DNA of 16,717 nucleotides from Candidatus Poseidoniaceae archaeon (GCA_028822955.1 JAPKCL010000030.1:1-16717); one strand, 5' to 3'; counted from the first letter of the stretch, positions 7,603 to 14,915 are shown. Program-made: numbers and translations. The notes: a model not told the origin generated them from the letters alone.

Positions 7603-8967
7603 ATGGGACAGACATCAACTGAGCCGTCTCAGGTTCGTGATGCAGGTAAGGGCGCTCTACTCGTTCTCTTCCTCGTTACGATGATTGACCTCATTGGGTT
7701 TGGAATTGTTATTCCCTTCTTGACGTACTTGGTCGAAGATCTAACCCCTGCGGACCAAACTGCAAACATAGGTCTCTGGGTTGGTTTGTTGATGACTTCT
7801 TATTCTGCCGCCCAATTTTTATTCGCACCATTTTGGGGGTCGCTTTCCGACCGAATCGGTCGTCGGCCAGTTTTGATGGTTGGTTTGGTTGGTAATACCG
7901 TATTCTTCACTATGTTTGGTCTGGCAAATACCCTCATCATTGCGTTTATTGCCCGATTCCTTGCAGGCGTTTTCAACGGAAATATTGCCGTTGCTCGTGC
8001 CTACATCGGGGATGTCAGTACACCACAACAATTGGCAACTCGAATGGGTATTATCGGTGCAGCATTTGGGCTTGGGTTCACATTTGGTCCTTTTATTGGA
8101 GGCGAGTTGTCGAACCCTGCAGCGCGCTGGGAATTGTTTCAAAATACAATTTTTGATACCCATCCTTATCTTCTACCTTGTGCAGTGGCGAGCGTTCTCT
8201 CCATTTTCTCTCTCCTCATTGCTTTCCGTTCACTGCCAGAATCACTTCCGATTGAATCTCGGTCACAAAAAAGCCCTGAACCATGGCTTAAGGATATGAT
8301 GGGGATTATGAAGAATTCAGCTTCAATGCTCCGAGCAAAGAATATTTCTTTGATCATTTGGGTTTCGATGTTGTTCACGTTTGGCTTCACGATTATGCAT
8401 GCGGTCTTCATCCTCTATACGGAAATGGGCTCAGCAAATGGGGGGCTTGGGTTCTCAGAAGCAGATAACGGTCGGGTTTTTGCAATGATTGGTATCACAG
8501 GAATTGTAACACAAGGTTTCCTCATTGGTCCTCTTTCACGCCGCTTTGGTTCAAGGCGTCTCATACCCATGGCCAGTGCCATCACCGGTCTTGGTTTGGT
8601 ATTGGTACCCTATACGCAAGCTCAAAGCGCATGGGCTCATGTATTGGTCGTCGCTGTTCTCATCGCAATCGGTAATGGAATCTTTCAACCCTCATCTTCT
8701 ACATTCTTGACCCGTATTGCAAAATCCAACGGATATGAACTTGGTATTGTCATGGGTGCACAAGAATCACTTGGCGCATTCGCTCGAATCTTGGGCCCTC
8801 TCACTGGAGGCTTAGTGTGGACTTTAACCGCTTCAGCCGATTGGCCCTTTGACTACCATACAGCATTCCATTTGTGTGGTGTCATGATGCTAATATCTTC
8901 GATTTTGGCATTCTGGTTACCGAGCTTGGATGATGAGGACGAAACTTCACATCTTGCAGAAGAATAG
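7603..8967 (+). CDS. MFS transporter, TetA/DHA1-like drug:H+ antiporter family
   Basis: A 454-residue polytopic membrane protein with about 12 hydrophobic helices. It carries the DHA1-type first-helix motif (DLIGFGIVIPFLTYLV, residues 29-44) and MFS motif A in the loop between helices 2 and 3 (GSLSDRIGRRPVLMVG, 79-94). A central cytosolic loop (about LPESLPIESRSQKSPEPW) separates the two halves, and the loop GPLSRRFGSRR repeats a motif-A-like sequence in the second half. The family exports small hydrophobic compounds, including tetracycline-type drugs, or sugars by proton antiport; the substrate here is unknown. I chose ATG 7603 over TTG 7555 because the 16 extra residues look cytosolic and unconserved and the hydrophobic core starts soon after 7603. 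No clear Shine-Dalgarno sequence precedes either start. The AI-2E-family gene follows closely and may be cotranscribed. Confidence 0.9.
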   Translation: MGQTSTEPSQVRDAGKGALLVLFLVTMIDLIGFGIVIPFLTYLVEDLTPADQTANIGLWVGLLMTSYSAAQFLFAPFWGSLSDRIGRRPVLMVGLVGNTVFFTMFGLANTLIIAFIARFLAGVFNGNIAVARAYIGDVSTPQQLATRMGIIGAAFGLGFTFGPFIGGELSNPAARWELFQNTIFDTHPYLLPCAVASVLSIFSLLIAFRSLPESLPIESRSQKSPEPWLKDMMGIMKNSASMLRAKNISLIIWVSMLFTFGFTIMHAVFILYTEMGSANGGLGFSEADNGRVFAMIGITGIVTQGFLIGPLSRRFGSRRLIPMASAITGLGLVLVPYTQAQSAWAHVLVVAVLIAIGNGIFQPSSSTFLTRIAKSNGYELGIVMGAQESLGAFARILGPLTGGLVWTLTASADWPFDYHTAFHLCGVMMLISSILAFWLPSLDDEDETSHLAEE

Positions 8968-9007
8968 TTGCCTAAACAATCAAGAAGCCGAACTCACTCC
9001 GCAGTGT

Positions 9008-10432
9008 ATGGAAGTTTCCTCACCCGCATGGGATTCAGGTCAATTCAATCGCCGAGTTTCGACCTTTGCGTATATTTCTTTACTCATCACCTTGTTGGTT
9101 ATTTGGCTGATTGTTCTGAAAGGAGTTCTTCAACCATTTTTTATTGCTTTAGGAATTTATTTTGTCCTCAAGCCTGGCTCGGATATGCTTTCAAACAACG
9201 GATTCCCACTTATTCTGTCCTATTTGACGATGGTTCTCTTTACCTTGATGATTGTAACTGCAGCATCATTCGTTGCTTTCCAACAAGCCAACGATTTAGT
9301 TCAAGATGAAGAAAAAATGGATTTGTACAATATGAAACTCGAGCAGAGGTGGAGTGATATCAAGCAATCACCGCTACTTGGTGTAATGTTGAGTGAAGAT
9401 GCTGAAACCGCAAATACCACCCTTGTCGAAGATCTAGCATCTATGGGACTTCTCGAAGATGAACAACAAATTTCCGATGTGGCATTAGGTATGCTCGCCA
9501 ATGTAGGGAGTTTTGTCACGACCAGTATAACGGTAATGTTTTTCCTCATTTTCATTATTTTTGAGGCAAGTTTGTTACCAGGCAGAATCGAAAGAGCTTG
9601 GCCGAATGGCGGAAGTGAAAAAGTACAAATTATTCGCTCGAAAATTGAAGCGAGCGTGAATACCTATATTGTTGTAAAAACCGGTGTAGGGGCAGGAACC
9701 GCACTCTGTGCAGGTTTGATCATGCTGTTCTTTGGGATTGATCTGTGGTTCACTTGGGCATTATTGACTTTCTTGTTCAACTATGTACCATACATTGGCT
9801 CATTGATTGCCACCATCCCGCCGATTATTCTTGGTGTCATCATTTTAGAACCCAGTTCATTGATTCTGTTAACGCTCTTACTTCTTGTGAATCAGCAAAT
9901 CTGGGGTCAAATTATTGAGACGAAATGGGCAGGTCGCGCACTAGACCTTTCACCTGTACTTCTTCTCTTAGTGACTGCTATCTCCTTCGCAGGCTGGGGA
10001 ATTCTTGGAATGATACTTGCAGTTCCATTTGCAGTAATTGTCAAGATTGTGTTGGAGAATATTGATGCAACACGACCATTTTCAATCCTTATGTCAGAAC
10101 GTGCTCCATCGATTGATGAGGCATGGGTCGATGCAATTCGGGATGGCAAGATTTCAAATTTCGAAACTCAATCCTTGAATCAACTCCAACAACTCCTCGG
10201 ATATTCTGATCATCACATCAAACTGATTGCTGGACGTATTGCGTCACAGCGTATTCTTCGGAATAACAAGGTTTCAGACGACCAAATTGATATTATTCTT
10301 TCAGCCGCTGATGCCCTGGGCACGAAGCATTCTATTGGAGCGGATGTGGCTTCACTTCTCAGTCAAGGTAAATTGGACAAAAACTTGCGCCCATTACTCG
10401 GACAATTCATCACTGTATTGGAAGAAGAGTGA
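9008..10432 (+). CDS. AI-2E/PerM family membrane protein with a cytosolic C-terminal helical extension
   Basis: A 474-residue integral membrane protein of the AI-2E family transporter type (PerM/YdiK/TqsA-like). It has an N-terminal hairpin of helices (ISLLITLLVIWLIVLKGVL then PFFIALGIYFVL), a hydrophilic acidic segment (about residues 95-165), and then the conserved core with NYVPYIGSLIATIPP, LLLLVNQQIWGQIIETK and AGWGILGMILAVPFA. Members have been linked to autoinducer export, Na+(Li+)/H+ exchange or peptide efflux, so the substrate is open. About 110 residues after the last helix (362-474) form a hydrophilic, helix-rich tail that most family members lack. The frame also allows ATG 8930, which would overlap the MFS gene by 38 nt, but those 26 residues are out-of-frame MFS coding sequence and look non-native; ATG 9008 leaves a 40-nt gap. 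The stop is 1 nt from that of the convergent UPF0147 gene. Confidence 0.88.
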   Translation: MEVSSPAWDSGQFNRRVSTFAYISLLITLLVIWLIVLKGVLQPFFIALGIYFVLKPGSDMLSNNGFPLILSYLTMVLFTLMIVTAASFVAFQQANDLVQDEEKMDLYNMKLEQRWSDIKQSPLLGVMLSEDAETANTTLVEDLASMGLLEDEQQISDVALGMLANVGSFVTTSITVMFFLIFIIFEASLLPGRIERAWPNGGSEKVQIIRSKIEASVNTYIVVKTGVGAGTALCAGLIMLFFGIDLWFTWALLTFLFNYVPYIGSLIATIPPIILGVIILEPSSLILLTLLLLVNQQIWGQIIETKWAGRALDLSPVLLLLVTAISFAGWGILGMILAVPFAVIVKIVLENIDATRPFSILMSERAPSIDEAWVDAIRDGKISNFETQSLNQLQQLLGYSDHHIKLIAGRIASQRILRNNKVSDDQIDIILSAADALGTKHSIGADVASLLSQGKLDKNLRPLLGQFITVLEEE

Positions 10433-10433
10433 T

Positions 10434-10700
10434 TCAGAGAACTTCTGTTAGAATCTTTTCCAGTTCGGTGTTAATCATCAAAATGAGTGTCCCAAATTCC
10501 GGAGGGATATTTGGGTCTTCGTAGAGTTCTTCTAACTTGGACTGGGACATGGCGATACGAACATCGAGCTTCTTGGCTTTGTTCAACAACCACTGTTCAC
10601 ATGTTTCCTTGGCTTGGCGGCGAATATTTCGAGGTACTTTCGGGTCATCAATTTGATTGATAACGGAAGCAACTTGTAGAAGACGGGTTTCGATATCCAT
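10434..10700 (-). CDS. UPF0147 family protein
   Basis: An 88-residue acidic, all-helical protein that I recognise as UPF0147, a small family confined to archaea. Supporting features are MDIETRLLQVASVINQIDDP at the N-terminus, the basic patch VPRNIRRQAKE (about residues 22-32), and the TLILMINTELEKI segment at the C-terminus. Length matches the family. Its function is not established; wide conservation and compact helical form suggest a structural or binding role, which is inference. It is convergent with the AI-2E-family gene (stop codons 1 nt apart) and divergent from the prepilin peptidase gene, from which 74 bp separate it. No clear TATA box was found on its side of that spacer. Confidence 0.9.
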   Translation of the reverse strand: MDIETRLLQVASVINQIDDPKVPRNIRRQAKETCEQWLLNKAKKLDVRIAMSQSKLEELYEDPNIPPEFGTLILMINTELEKILTEVL

Positions 10701-10742
10701 ATTTACAGCCTCATTGGTCGTGCTCTGTCCTGCGCGGAGGCC

Positions 10743-10757
10743 GTCTTTAAGTTCATT
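10743..10757 (+). promoter_or_regulatory. TATA-like element of the prepilin peptidase gene
   Basis: TCTTTAAG sits with its centre near 10748, about 26 nt before ATG 10775. That is the spacing expected if transcription starts at or next to the start codon, giving a leaderless mRNA. There is no Shine-Dalgarno-like sequence just before the ATG, which fits. The box is shorter than the consensus, so confidence is moderate. Confidence 0.5.
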
Positions 10758-10774
10758 GCCGCTATCCGCAGGTC

Positions 10775-11776
10775 ATGAGCCTCACAGAAATTGAAATCTT
10801 AGGCTGGTCAAGAATCGCAGCACTTCTTCTTGGTATGGGTTGGGCTGCCTGGATGGACCATAAGGAACGCCGAGTCAAAAATGAACATTGGCTTGTATGG
10901 GTTAAACCAGCACTCTTCCTATGGGCTTTAGAATTGATGTACTTGGGTGCTGATTGGACCATTTACCTCACTGCTTCAGCAGCGGTTGCCTATGCGAGTG
11001 GTGCAGTTCTTGGACGTCCAACATTTTCCGACATCAAAGCAGGTTCTCGAATGGACCAATCTGTGGCTGTTTGGTATTTTATCAGTCTTTGCGGACTCAT
11101 TTTGGGTGCTATACAGTACCAATCAGTGAATCCAATTGATGTCATACTTGGTAATGAAGTGGGCTTAGGTGCCTTGTGGTGGTCGACTTTTGCAGTTCTT
11201 CCAATAATTATCCTCATCGATGTTGCCTGGCGTCTCAGAATGCTACACGGCGGTGCTGACGCAAAGGCATTGATGTGGGTGGCACTGCTTCTACCGAATT
11301 GGTCGACCGTTCCTCTTACCTTTTCATCTGCAACTTCAGATGCCTTGTTTGCATTACCGCCCACTTTTTCGCTTTTGATGTGGGGAGGTCTTTCTTTCTT
11401 GCTAATACCAATTATTCTACTCCTACTGAATCTCTTCAGAGGACATGTTGGGAAATTCAGTGACCTTTTGTTAGCATGGCATGCGAGTCAACTACCTCGG
11501 TCGAAAGTCATGGAGAAACATGTGTGGCTGTTAACAACTCTCATTGAGAAGCCCGATGGTTCTGTTGAGGTCTATCACCGGAAAAGAGCACCTCGAAAGA
11601 CGCCAACAGATGAACAACTTCGAGCAGCATTGCTGGAATTAGAAGAGGCTGGAGTCGAACAGGTATGGGTAAGTCAAAAACTTCCTCTGTTAGTTTTCCT
11701 TTTCCCAGCGATTATCCCAATGATTCTTCTTGGAGATCCAATGGCAATAATCATGCCAATGTTAGGTTTAGAGTAA
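10775..11776 (+). CDS. Archaeal type IV prepilin/preflagellin peptidase (A24 family)
   Basis: A 333-residue membrane aspartic protease that should cut the short signal peptides of archaellins and type IV pilin-like proteins on the cytosolic side before assembly. The two catalytic aspartates are visible: Asp28 in AAWMDHKERRVKN, after the first helix, and Asp162 in HGGADAKALMW, the archaeal form of the GxGD motif. At least six hydrophobic helices are present. A cytosolic C-terminal part (about 225-300, with KPDGSVEVYHRKRAPRK) precedes two closing hydrophobic segments; long C-terminal extensions of this kind occur in some archaeal A24 peptidases (Arc_PepC families). No pilin, ATPase or archaellum gene is visible in the window, so its substrates are encoded elsewhere. 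ATG 10775 fits both the first helix and the upstream TATA-like element. FlaK/EppA/PibD subtype cannot be decided. Confidence 0.9.
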   Translation: MSLTEIEILGWSRIAALLLGMGWAAWMDHKERRVKNEHWLVWVKPALFLWALELMYLGADWTIYLTASAAVAYASGAVLGRPTFSDIKAGSRMDQSVAVWYFISLCGLILGAIQYQSVNPIDVILGNEVGLGALWWSTFAVLPIIILIDVAWRLRMLHGGADAKALMWVALLLPNWSTVPLTFSSATSDALFALPPTFSLLMWGGLSFLLIPIILLLLNLFRGHVGKFSDLLLAWHASQLPRSKVMEKHVWLLTTLIEKPDGSVEVYHRKRAPRKTPTDEQLRAALLELEEAGVEQVWVSQKLPLLVFLFPAIIPMILLGDPMAIIMPMLGLE

Positions 11777-11804
11777 CGTAAATACAAGCCTCGAAAAGTG
11801 CGAA

Positions 11805-11954
11805 TCATGCACCCTTACGCTCGATATTCTTTGGTCGGAGACCTTTGTAACTGCACTTTCGGCAGCGAAGGGCACGGACAGCATTGCGTGCATTACAGCG
11901 CATGCAAATCTTTCGATGAAGTAAACGGACTTCAGCCTCAGGGAATCGTGCCAT
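11805..11954 (-). CDS. rpl40e: Large-subunit ribosomal protein eL40 (L40e)
   Basis: A 49-codon gene on the minus strand, easily missed because of its size. The protein starts MARFPEAEVRLLHRKICMRC and continues with NARNAVRALRCRKCSYKGLR, ending PKNIERKGA. The four cysteines (17, 20, 31, 34) form the zinc-binding CxxC...CxxC core of eL40, and the Arg/Lys-rich composition and length are typical of the archaeal protein. It binds 23S rRNA near the factor-binding region of the large subunit; in eukaryotes the same protein is made as a ubiquitin fusion, which is absent here. A good TATA element lies 22-28 nt upstream, suggesting a leaderless mRNA. Its end is 28 nt from that of the convergent prepilin peptidase gene. 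The plus-strand ORF over this region is its antisense shadow. Confidence 0.95.
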   Translation of the reverse strand: MARFPEAEVRLLHRKICMRCNARNAVRALRCRKCSYKGLRPKNIERKGA

Positions 11955-11975
11955 GGGTTTGCGACTCACTCCCCC

Positions 11976-11982
11976 TATTTAA
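11976..11982 (-). promoter_or_regulatory. TATA box of the eL40 gene
   Basis: Read on the minus strand the sequence is GATTAAATAGG. Its TTAAATA core lies 22-28 nt upstream of the eL40 start codon at 11954, so transcription should begin at or very near the ATG. The position and match to the archaeal TATA consensus make this one of the clearer promoters in the window. Confidence 0.7.
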
Positions 11983-12040
11983 TCGCAACCAATGAGTAAA
12001 AAGGATACATGGTCGCTTTTCTTGTAACTTTGTCTTCCAA

Positions 12041-12847
12041 ATGGAGAGTATGGTTCAAGGAGTGCAAGCGATAGGAGTGGACATGCGTGTATTACGCTTG
12101 CCTGCAATCCATCACGATGCCAATTTGGTCGTCGTGGAAGGTTCAGCTGGCAATTTACTCATCGATGCAGGCACCTCATGGTACCAAAGCCTACAAGTCG
12201 AGCGGATCAAAGGGGTTCTCGGTGATGAAAACCGACTCGACCGAATCATTCTCACCAGCAAACGATATCCATGTTCAGGGGGTGCAAAGCATATTTCTGA
12301 ATCCTTTTCAAACTGTACTGTTCACATTCATCCAGATGGTCAAGCCGCTCTTGAGATTGGGGACTTTTTCACGACATGGGCAAACCGTTTCGATTCCGAC
12401 ATGCCTGCGATTGATACACTAGCTGTCGGTGAAGGGGATGTTTTCGCACTCGGTGATGGTCAAGTAGAATCACTTTCACTTCCAGGTCATTCTCTTGATG
12501 GAATGGGTTATTGGATTCCTGACCAAAAGATGATGATTCTTGGTACTTTACTGCCGCGTGCAGACCGCCCAACTCGTTGGGATCTACCTGGTGGGTGTTT
12601 GCCCGATGTATTGGAGAGCCTCAAACGCGTGGTTGGCTACAAACCTAAATCGATTATTCCGCTTCAAGGACCCGCTATCAAAGGTGTACGCCATGTCAAA
12701 GAGATACTTGAACGTCACATTGATTTTTTTGAAACTTGCCTTGGGAATGATGGTAAAGTCTCACTCTCTGTTCCGAAGCCAGCGAAAACGGCGTTGTGGT
12801 ATTCTCCGCATCCGCCTTGGCCCTTGGATGAGCAGGAAAAAGTTTAA
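12041..12847 (+). CDS. Metallo-beta-lactamase-fold protein with degenerate metal site
   Basis: A 268-residue protein with the order of elements of a glyoxalase II-like MBL fold: an N-terminal strand pair (NLVVVEGSAGNLLIDAGTS, about 28-46), the DRIILT strand leading to the metal loop, a LPGHSLDGMGYWI strand-turn (148-160), and RWDLPGG (179-185), which matches the GRxDLPGG element of this group. The metal-binding residues are mostly gone. The HxHxDH loop reads SKRYPC (73-78), the bridging Asp after the MILG strand is absent (ILGTLLP), and the last histidine position reads PLQGPAI. Only His150 of PGHS remains. Hydrolase activity is therefore unlikely, and a binding or regulatory role is inferred. 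Alternative starts are ATG 12053 and 12083. It is divergent from eL40, and its stop overlaps the convergent propeller-like gene by 4 nt. Confidence 0.8.
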   Translation: MESMVQGVQAIGVDMRVLRLPAIHHDANLVVVEGSAGNLLIDAGTSWYQSLQVERIKGVLGDENRLDRIILTSKRYPCSGGAKHISESFSNCTVHIHPDGQAALEIGDFFTTWANRFDSDMPAIDTLAVGEGDVFALGDGQVESLSLPGHSLDGMGYWIPDQKMMILGTLLPRADRPTRWDLPGGCLPDVLESLKRVVGYKPKSIIPLQGPAIKGVRHVKEILERHIDFFETCLGNDGKVSLSVPKPAKTALWYSPHPPWPLDEQEKV

Positions 12848-13491
12848 CCAAATGCAGGTAAATCTAGCATTAAAGGTTGTTTTTGTTGGATTCGATGTTG
12901 CTCGGATTCAAGAATTCTTGCTCGGCGATTCGCTCGGTTTGTTGCCTTGACCTTGAACTGCTGTTGGCCGTCAAACTCATCTGTTGTAGCTCCAGTCCAA
13001 TCATAGGTGTGGCGGTTCCACCCACTTTGAATGAGAATCTTATCACCGAGAAGTCGTAAACTGGTAATTGGACTTGAATGTGTAAAAAGAAGAAGTGTTC
13101 GACCAGGAACTTCAGTACCAATTACCCACACACTTCCATCTTGAGTGGCTGCTAGATACTTCCCTAAGGTGTCTTGAACTGCGGTAATTGAGCGAACAAT
13201 TCCACCATCGATTGAAAACTTCTCAATCTCTTCGAGACGTGGAAGTGAAAGAAGTGTAATCCCACCGTTTGAATCGCCTATTGCTACAATATCGTAGCAT
13301 CCAGTCGGGCCTTTCAATGCAAGTAGCACCGTGGCAATGGCTTCTAATTTGATCTGGCTGCGTGTACCATGTGTGGGTCTCCACACAATTGCTCCATCAT
13401 CCATTGCCACGAGGCAACCCTCTGGAGTAACTAAACTACGAATCACTACTCTGTTGTTCATACATACGAAAGCAGAGCCGTCGGTACACAT
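12844..13491 (-). CDS. Beta-propeller (WD40/PQQ-like) protein of unknown function
   Basis: A 215-residue soluble protein with no signal peptide. It shows about four or five repeated beta-strand units resembling propeller blades: GCLVAMDDGAIVWRP, YDIVAIGDSNGGITLLSLP, YLAATQDGSVWVIG and DKILIQSGWNRHTYDW. That is about half to two thirds of a full propeller, so it may pair with itself or with another protein. A basic, helical C-terminal tail follows (about 180-205, ATNRANRRARILESEQHR), which could contact nucleic acid or a partner; that is inference. A stop codon lies in frame just upstream of ATG 13491, fixing the start. It is last in a same-strand series tfb, four-cysteine protein, propeller protein, with 41 nt between it and the preceding gene. 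I do not recognise a named family. Confidence 0.75.
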   Translation of the reverse strand: MCTDGSAFVCMNNRVVIRSLVTPEGCLVAMDDGAIVWRPTHGTRSQIKLEAIATVLLALKGPTGCYDIVAIGDSNGGITLLSLPRLEEIEKFSIDGGIVRSITAVQDTLGKYLAATQDGSVWVIGTEVPGRTLLLFTHSSPITSLRLLGDKILIQSGWNRHTYDWTGATTDEFDGQQQFKVKATNRANRRARILESEQHRIQQKQPLMLDLPAFG

Positions 13492-13506
13492 TCTTTTCTA
13501 TGACCC

Positions 13507-13521
13507 TTCAGTTAAACTGAA
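13507..13521. promoter_or_regulatory. 15-bp palindrome overlapping a TATA-like element upstream of the propeller-protein gene
   Basis: TTCAGTT-A-AACTGAA is a perfect 7-bp inverted repeat around one base. On the minus strand it contains GTTTAAC, about 23 nt upstream of ATG 13491, where a TATA element would be for a leaderless mRNA. The single central base makes it a poor hairpin, so a binding site for a dimeric regulator or a symmetric TATA element is more likely than a terminator. It lies 11 nt past the stop of the upstream four-cysteine gene. Confidence 0.4.
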
Positions 13522-13532
13522 AGTGAAGAAAA

Positions 13533-13811
13533 TCAGTAGGAATCTTCAGACTTGTTATCCTTCTTCCACTTTCGATAACAACTTTTGCAAACTCTGACTC
13601 GGCCTTTGCGCTCGGCATATCCACTATCGCCCCATACGTCGATTGCATTGTCAAGTGAGAGCGAACGTCCGCCGAAACTTTTGTCAGCATAGCCATCACA
13701 GGTTTTGACGCCACATGGAATTTCGCCTTCTTTGGTCGAAGATTTCTTTGTTGAATCCGAATCGTTTTCCGAATCAGGCATATGCTTACGAGCCTTCGCT
13801 TTGAATCCCAT
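13533..13811 (-). CDS. Small four-cysteine (probable zinc-binding) protein of unknown function
   Basis: A 92-residue, charged, soluble protein. The first 30 residues are basic, then Ser/Asp/Lys-rich and probably disordered. The core (about 33-83) has Cys33 and Cys38 (CGVKTC) and, 37 residues later, Cys75 and Cys78 (CKSC), followed by YRKWKK. Such spacing suggests one structural zinc with a glycine-rich loop between the two knuckles. The basic end near the second pair could bind nucleic acid, which is inference. An in-frame stop just upstream fixes ATG 13811. It lies 54 nt downstream of tfb on the same strand and may be cotranscribed with it; a TATA-like AATATTTGAAA on the minus strand (13850-13860) could also give it its own promoter. 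I do not recognise the family, and homologues may be lineage-specific. Confidence 0.75.
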   Translation of the reverse strand: MGFKAKARKHMPDSENDSDSTKKSSTKEGEIPCGVKTCDGYADKSFGGRSLSLDNAIDVWGDSGYAERKGRVRVCKSCYRKWKKDNKSEDSY

Positions 13812-13865
13812 GATTCAATGGCAGGGGAAGTAATCCTTCAAGGTTCGCCTTTCAAATATTCGAAA

Positions 13866-14879
13866 TCACTGTTTAGAAACTTCGCCAAGTTGACTGAGCA
13901 AGCCTTCAATCAAGCGCAGTAAACCACGCAATGTGACCTCAGAGACATTGGCAATCTTGCATACTTCGGATTGGGTTCGAGGTGAACCGGCTTCGTTCGA
14001 TACCTTGTAAATCAGTGCAGCAGCGACTCCCATTGGCTTCTTGCCTTGCCATAATTCGTCGTGAGGTTTGATCGCAGACCAAAGGTGTCCAATCTGCGTG
14101 TGAATACTTGGTGGAAGTTGTAAATCCGAGATAAACTTGTCAAAGTATTGGTCTGGTGAAGAAATCTTGTGTAGATTCAACTTGCGTGATACTTGTCGAA
14201 TGAGTCTTGAGAGTTCTTTCTCCTTGACATCAAAGGCTTCGGAGACTTCGACGATTTGACGAGGTAAATTCTCTTGGCGTGCAACCAAATAAGCACAAGC
14301 TGCAGTTACACCAGCAATTGAGCGACCGGTTACGAAGCCTTCACCAGAGAGTCTTCGGTAAAGACGTGCGGTTTCTTCTTGGAGTGGCTTAGGCAATCCC
14401 GAATGGTCCCGAATGAATTGGTTTGCACGAACGAGGTTACGTTCACGACTTTTTCGAGTTTTCGAACGCTCATCGACGACGCGTCGACGACGCCAATCTC
14501 GGCGTGATTGAGAGGAAATACCATGTCGTCCTGCGCTTCCAGAATTGAGGTCACGGACATCAATGGTCGTGTTCAGTCCCTTGTCAGCAAGAGTGTATGT
14601 GAGCGGTTGGCCAACACGTGAACGGTCTTGACTGCGATCTCTGTTGGTCCATTCTGCTCCCGGGTCAATGACATTCTCTTCAACAACGAGTCCGCAGGTA
14701 TTGCAAATAATCTCGCCACGGGAGTCATCCATTTGCCAATCGGTCACTCCACAGTCAACACATGGACGTGTATGGCCTTCCAGCGTTCTGCGAATAACAT
14801 CGTTACCGCTACGGTTTGAATCAGCTCTTTGTTTGCGATCTGGCTCTTCACCAGCATTTCCTTCCGGATTCATTTTCAT
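13866..14879 (-). CDS. tfb: Transcription initiation factor IIB (TFB)
   Basis: A 337-residue archaeal TFB, the TFIIB homologue that binds the TBP-TATA complex and recruits RNA polymerase. After a 30-residue polar leader comes the zinc ribbon (Cys40, Cys43, Cys59, Cys62: CVDCG...CNTCG). The B-reader/linker region follows (about 75-106, with AEWTNRD, SRVGQP and the conserved DKGLNTTI). Two cyclin repeats cover about 140-235 and 240-330; the conserved GRSIAGVTAACAYLVAR and GKKPMGVAAALIYK helices are present. A basic stretch (SRRDWRRRRVVDERSKTRKS, about 125-144) lies before the first repeat. The start is supported by GAGGT 7 nt upstream of ATG 14879 and by a perfect TATA box. The window does not show whether this genome carries several tfb genes. 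It is divergent from purA. Confidence 0.97.
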   Translation of the reverse strand: MKMNPEGNAGEEPDRKQRADSNRSGNDVIRRTLEGHTRPCVDCGVTDWQMDDSRGEIICNTCGLVVEENVIDPGAEWTNRDRSQDRSRVGQPLTYTLADKGLNTTIDVRDLNSGSAGRHGISSQSRRDWRRRRVVDERSKTRKSRERNLVRANQFIRDHSGLPKPLQEETARLYRRLSGEGFVTGRSIAGVTAACAYLVARQENLPRQIVEVSEAFDVKEKELSRLIRQVSRKLNLHKISSPDQYFDKFISDLQLPPSIHTQIGHLWSAIKPHDELWQGKKPMGVAAALIYKVSNEAGSPRTQSEVCKIANVSEVTLRGLLRLIEGLLSQLGEVSKQ

Positions 14880-14915
14880 CTTGTTAACCTCTCGTTATGT
14901 AGTTGGTGTCCAGAG

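Noticed and set aside
8930..9007. Longer start for the AI-2E-family gene
   Set aside because: The extra 26 residues would overlap the MFS gene by 38 nt and do not resemble the N-terminus of a membrane protein; ATG 9008 lies closer to the first membrane helix.
11798..11995. 65-residue plus-strand ORF with several Cys and His
   Set aside because: The cysteines and histidines are an antisense reflection of the eL40 gene on the other strand, which has a clear family match and a TATA box.
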